Shown here: positions 61,780 through 64,000 of the stretch, one piece after another
Numbering within the stretch: position 1 is the stretch's first letter
How the letters are laid out: each line of letters starts with the position of its first letter
Origin: Bacteroidota bacterium
Lineage (GTDB): Bacteria > Bacteroidota > Bacteroidia > Bacteroidales > Lentimicrobiaceae
Direction of reading: 5' to 3'
Assembly: GCA_023417935.1 (NCBI GenBank)
Contig: JAEZDY010000021.1
Location: 1-64,000, forward strand
DNA: 64,000 nt
Notes under the pieces: model-generated
Told to the model about the DNA's origin: nothing
Database searches by the model: none
What the model saw: the letters and a program-made list of their open reading frames with translations, nothing else
Translations under genes and position numbers: made by a program

Positions 61780-62925
61780 CTATATAAAATATTGTTTCAA
61801 TCTAAACCTATATCCAATTCCCAAGGCAACATAATCAGCCCGGGCAAAGTGGGTTTTTAGCGTTACAGATGTGAAGAAGTTTCGCTGGACAATATATTGA
61901 ATTCCCATTTTGTAATATGATATGCCTTCGCTCTTATATTTCCCACCGGTATAAAATCCAAGTGTAAAGGGGAACGACAGTCGTGACAGGACCACTTCAT
62001 ACATGACTCCAATGCCAGGTTTAACAAGCTGAAGGTTATTCATGTAATCCATACCCTTTTCGCCAACGAACCTTGCATCTGAGCCATCATACGACAAATC
62101 AATACAAATTCCCGCCTTACTTTTATATCCAAGGCTCTTAAGCACGCCCACAGAACCGGCAGTTACATAAAATCGTTCACTTACTATTTCACCAATATCC
62201 TTCATGCCGAAAGAAGAACTCATTCTAACTTCCAGATAATCACTTCCATCAAATTCAAACATGGTAAGCTTAGGTCTAATTGCCCTTTTTATATATGGAT
62301 TTTCCTTATTGAGCCGTAAAGCAATGCCCCCCGAAAGTGAGGGAATATTGAGTCCATAGTTTGGTGTTTTCATTGATCCATTTGAAAAGTGCATCAATTG
62401 CACACCTCCAAAAACCTGCATATGCTTCAAAGGCTTCCACCTATACTCAACCATCAGATTTACTGCAGCATTAATATGCGAACCAATAGCAATATATTTA
62501 TAATTCTCAATCCGATCAAATCTTTTGGTTAAATAGCCTACTCCAGCCGCCAAACGAAAATTAAGCTCTGTAGCATCTTGCTTAACTAATGGAAATGAAA
62601 TAAAAGGCATTAAACCATGTGCCTGCCCTAAAGTGTTGGGGTCTCCTAGCCAGGCGTTCCAGTATGTAAGCCCAGTTACAGGATACTTATACAGCGCTTC
62701 CCACTGCTGCTTACCATATGTTGATCGTGCTATGCTAATTTCAAATGACGGAAGATGGGCATTGTAAATTTCCATTTCAAGATGATGAGCAACCAGTATT
62801 CCATAATTAGCACGGGCTTCGAACATCAGGTTAGGGGCCTGATATTTATGAAACTTTTGAGCGTGTAATGCATTTGATACTATGAGGGTGAATAAGATTA
62901 ATAAACCGATTGAAAAGCATTTCAT
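61780..62925 (-). CDS. PagL-like acyloxyacyl hydrolase family protein
   Basis: A 381-residue outer-membrane barrel with a signal peptide (MKCFSIGLLILFTLIVSNALHAQ). The motif LMHFSNGSMKTPNYGLNI matches the active-site strand of lipid A 3-O-deacylase PagL, HxSN...PNxG. The His and Ser of the PagL triad are present, but the Glu position (H+14) is Asn here. The protein is about twice the length of Pseudomonas PagL, with strands on both sides of the motif. It could trim acyl chains from lipid A or be a non-catalytic relative. ATG 62925 is chosen because the extra 30 residues from 63015 are not signal-like. Confidence 0.82.
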   Translation of the reverse strand: MKCFSIGLLILFTLIVSNALHAQKFHKYQAPNLMFEARANYGILVAHHLEMEIYNAHLPSFEISIARSTYGKQQWEALYKYPVTGLTYWNAWLGDPNTLGQAHGLMPFISFPLVKQDATELNFRLAAGVGYLTKRFDRIENYKYIAIGSHINAAVNLMVEYRWKPLKHMQVFGGVQLMHFSNGSMKTPNYGLNIPSLSGGIALRLNKENPYIKRAIRPKLTMFEFDGSDYLEVRMSSSFGMKDIGEIVSERFYVTAGSVGVLKSLGYKSKAGICIDLSYDGSDARFVGEKGMDYMNNLQLVKPGIGVMYEVVLSRLSFPFTLGFYTGGKYKSEGISYYKMGIQYIVQRNFFTSVTLKTHFARADYVALGIGYRFRLKQYFI

Positions 62926-63070
62926 AGACAACTTTTTGAAGGATTGATGCAAGAGCCTCCTTAATCCTTTTGGATTATACCTGCACTTACTAATCTCTTG
63001 TTCAAAAGTTAACACTTTTCCTGACTATGTGATGAGCAAACAAAAATACAAAACGGCAGGTTAGGTTTAC

Positions 63071-63078
63071 TAACTTTG
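63071..63078 (+). promoter_or_regulatory. Candidate -7 box for mazG
   Basis: TAACTTTG followed by C, 19 bp before the mazG ATG; matches the Bacteroidota -7 consensus. No clear -33 element. Confidence 0.45.
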
Positions 63079-63096
63079 CAAAAACTTAAATAGCTG

Positions 63097-63864
63097 ATGG
63101 ATAAATCACTCGAAGCTTTTGGAAGACTGCTTACTATCATGGATGAATTAAGGGAGAAGTGCCCCTGGGATAAGGTGCAAACTTTTGATACACTCCGCTA
63201 CCTTACGATCGAGGAGATGTATGAACTTAGTGACGCTATTCTTGAAAAGGACATGGATGAAATTAAAAAGGAACTTGGCGATTTAATGCTCCATCTGGTC
63301 TTTTACTCCAAGATTGCCTCTGAGCAAAAAGCTTTCAACATAACCGATGTGCTTAATTCAATTTCTGAAAAGCTAATCAGAAGACATCCTCACATCTATA
63401 GTGATTTTAAAGCTGATGACGCAGAAGCAGTCAAAAATAACTGGGAGAAGATCAAAATGACCGAAGGTCGAACTTCAGTGCTCAGTGGTGTTCCTGGCTC
63501 ACTACCTGCAATGGTGAAAGCATACCGTATTCAGGAAAAAGCCAGAGGTGTGGGCTTTGATTGGGAAAACGTTGCACAGGTATGGGAGAAAGTGCAGGAA
63601 GAACTTGGAGAACTGGAGTATGAGAAGATCAATGGTTCACATGATAAAGTGGAAGATGAATTTGGTGACCTGCTTTTTGCGCTGATTAACTATGCACGAT
63701 TCATTAATGTTAACCCTGAAGATGCATTAGAACGCACCAACCGTAAATTTATCAAACGTTTCAAATATATTGAAGATAAAGTAAATGAGGCAGGAAAGTC
63801 TATGCATGATATGACGCTTGCTGAGCTTGATGTTTACTGGAATGAAGCCAAAAAACAGAGCTAA
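63097..63864 (+). CDS. mazG: Nucleoside triphosphate pyrophosphohydrolase MazG
   Basis: A 255-residue two-domain MazG that hydrolyses NTPs to NMP and pyrophosphate. Domain 1 has CPWDKVQTFDTLRYLTIEEMYELSDAI with the EExxE metal site and ELGDLMLHLVFY; the linker KVQEELGELEYEKI leads to domain 2 with EDEFGDLLFALINYARF. The length and the CPWD...T motif match classic E. coli-type MazG. The last 136 bases of the window downstream hold no further gene or hairpin that I can support. Confidence 0.95.
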   Translation: MDKSLEAFGRLLTIMDELREKCPWDKVQTFDTLRYLTIEEMYELSDAILEKDMDEIKKELGDLMLHLVFYSKIASEQKAFNITDVLNSISEKLIRRHPHIYSDFKADDAEAVKNNWEKIKMTEGRTSVLSGVPGSLPAMVKAYRIQEKARGVGFDWENVAQVWEKVQEELGELEYEKINGSHDKVEDEFGDLLFALINYARFINVNPEDALERTNRKFIKRFKYIEDKVNEAGKSMHDMTLAELDVYWNEAKKQS

Positions 63865-64000
63865 CATCAATAGATGAAGGTCATAAGCTAATCAATGGTT
63901 ATCAATGTTATAAAATAGCTGTTGAGTATTGTAAATACATTAATACGATTGGATAAAATCGGGAACACTAACTGAAAATCAAAACTTGTTTGCTTATAAT

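Noticed and set aside
1..64000. tRNA, rRNA, insertion sequence or prophage genes
   Set aside because: I looked through the intergenic regions and gene products and found no cloverleaf with a CCA-side stem, no rRNA segment, no transposase or integrase motif and no phage structural gene. A covariance-model scan would be decisive for small RNAs.

Overview
The window is an ordinary protein-coding stretch of a Bacteroidota chromosome, most likely class Bacteroidia. The signs are type IX secretion (T9SS) C-terminal sorting domains, a GldB-like lipoprotein, DUF5686, HU-CCDC81/SPOR and DUF2807 proteins, a long Bacteroidota-style SecA preceded by a DUF2795 gene, and repeated TAnnTTTG promoter -7 boxes, some with an upstream TTTG/TTG at about 19-20 bp spacing. 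Base composition looks moderate (estimated by eye near 40% GC) and even throughout. I see no rRNA, tRNA, CRISPR array, insertion sequence, integrase or prophage gene.

Layout. 1-14 kb: the end of a T9SS-exported protein, a methyltransferase, a phosphopantetheinyl transferase, an aromatic amino acid decarboxylase, tgt with an LptF/LptG permease, ispE, a GH3-family enzyme, a deoxynucleoside kinase overlapping kdsB, an HU/SPOR protein, trmB, an alkyltransferase-like protein, then mrp and a NifU-like gene. 14-23 kb: nadE, two small beta-barrel proteins, a GldB-like lipoprotein, a comM-type ATPase, a lone ABC ATPase and a corrinoid adenosyltransferase. 23-32 kb: secA, two tandem T9SS-exported M28 peptidases, pyrH and frr. 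32-43 kb: a DUF5686 outer-membrane protein, a two-component system overlapping a MazG-like gene, OsmC, a hot-dog thioesterase, an RNA methyltransferase, a zinc peptidase, PAP2 and priA. 43-49 kb, minus strand: a molybdenum-cofactor cluster (moeA, moaA, moaC, a small membrane protein, a MOSC-Mog fusion) followed by an HD hydrolase and a DivIC-like gene. 48-52 kb, minus strand: Ppx/GppA, lpxH, purine nucleoside phosphorylase and lpxK. 52-64 kb: a Nif3-like protein and its zinc-ribbon partner, a TPR protein, an outer-membrane protein, a very repetitive lipoprotein, proS, a DUF2807 lipoprotein, a PagL-like protein and mazG.

Themes. Lipopolysaccharide supply and remodelling recur (kdsB, lptF/G-type permease, lpxH, lpxK, PagL-like). 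So do protein export (SecA, T9SS cargo) and cofactor synthesis (NAD, Moco, adenosylcobalamin, Fe-S). Several well-known enzymes lack residues that are textbook for their families: TGT without its zinc cysteines, Mrp without CxxC, an MGMT-fold protein without its cysteine, one M28 copy with Asp to Asn at a zinc-ligand position, and a PagL-like protein with Asn for Glu. Some of these are probably lineage-wide.

I did not find a convincing new multi-gene defence or mobile system. The most unusual non-coding signals are a 25-bp tandem array at 12480-12670, a G-quadruplex motif next to a REP-like palindrome at 4920-5022, hairpin/direct-repeat clusters at two convergent gene junctions (39019-39092 and 43280-43353), and an in-frame, protein-like tail behind the OsmC stop codon. 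All identifications come from reading the sequence and remembered family motifs; no database search was run.
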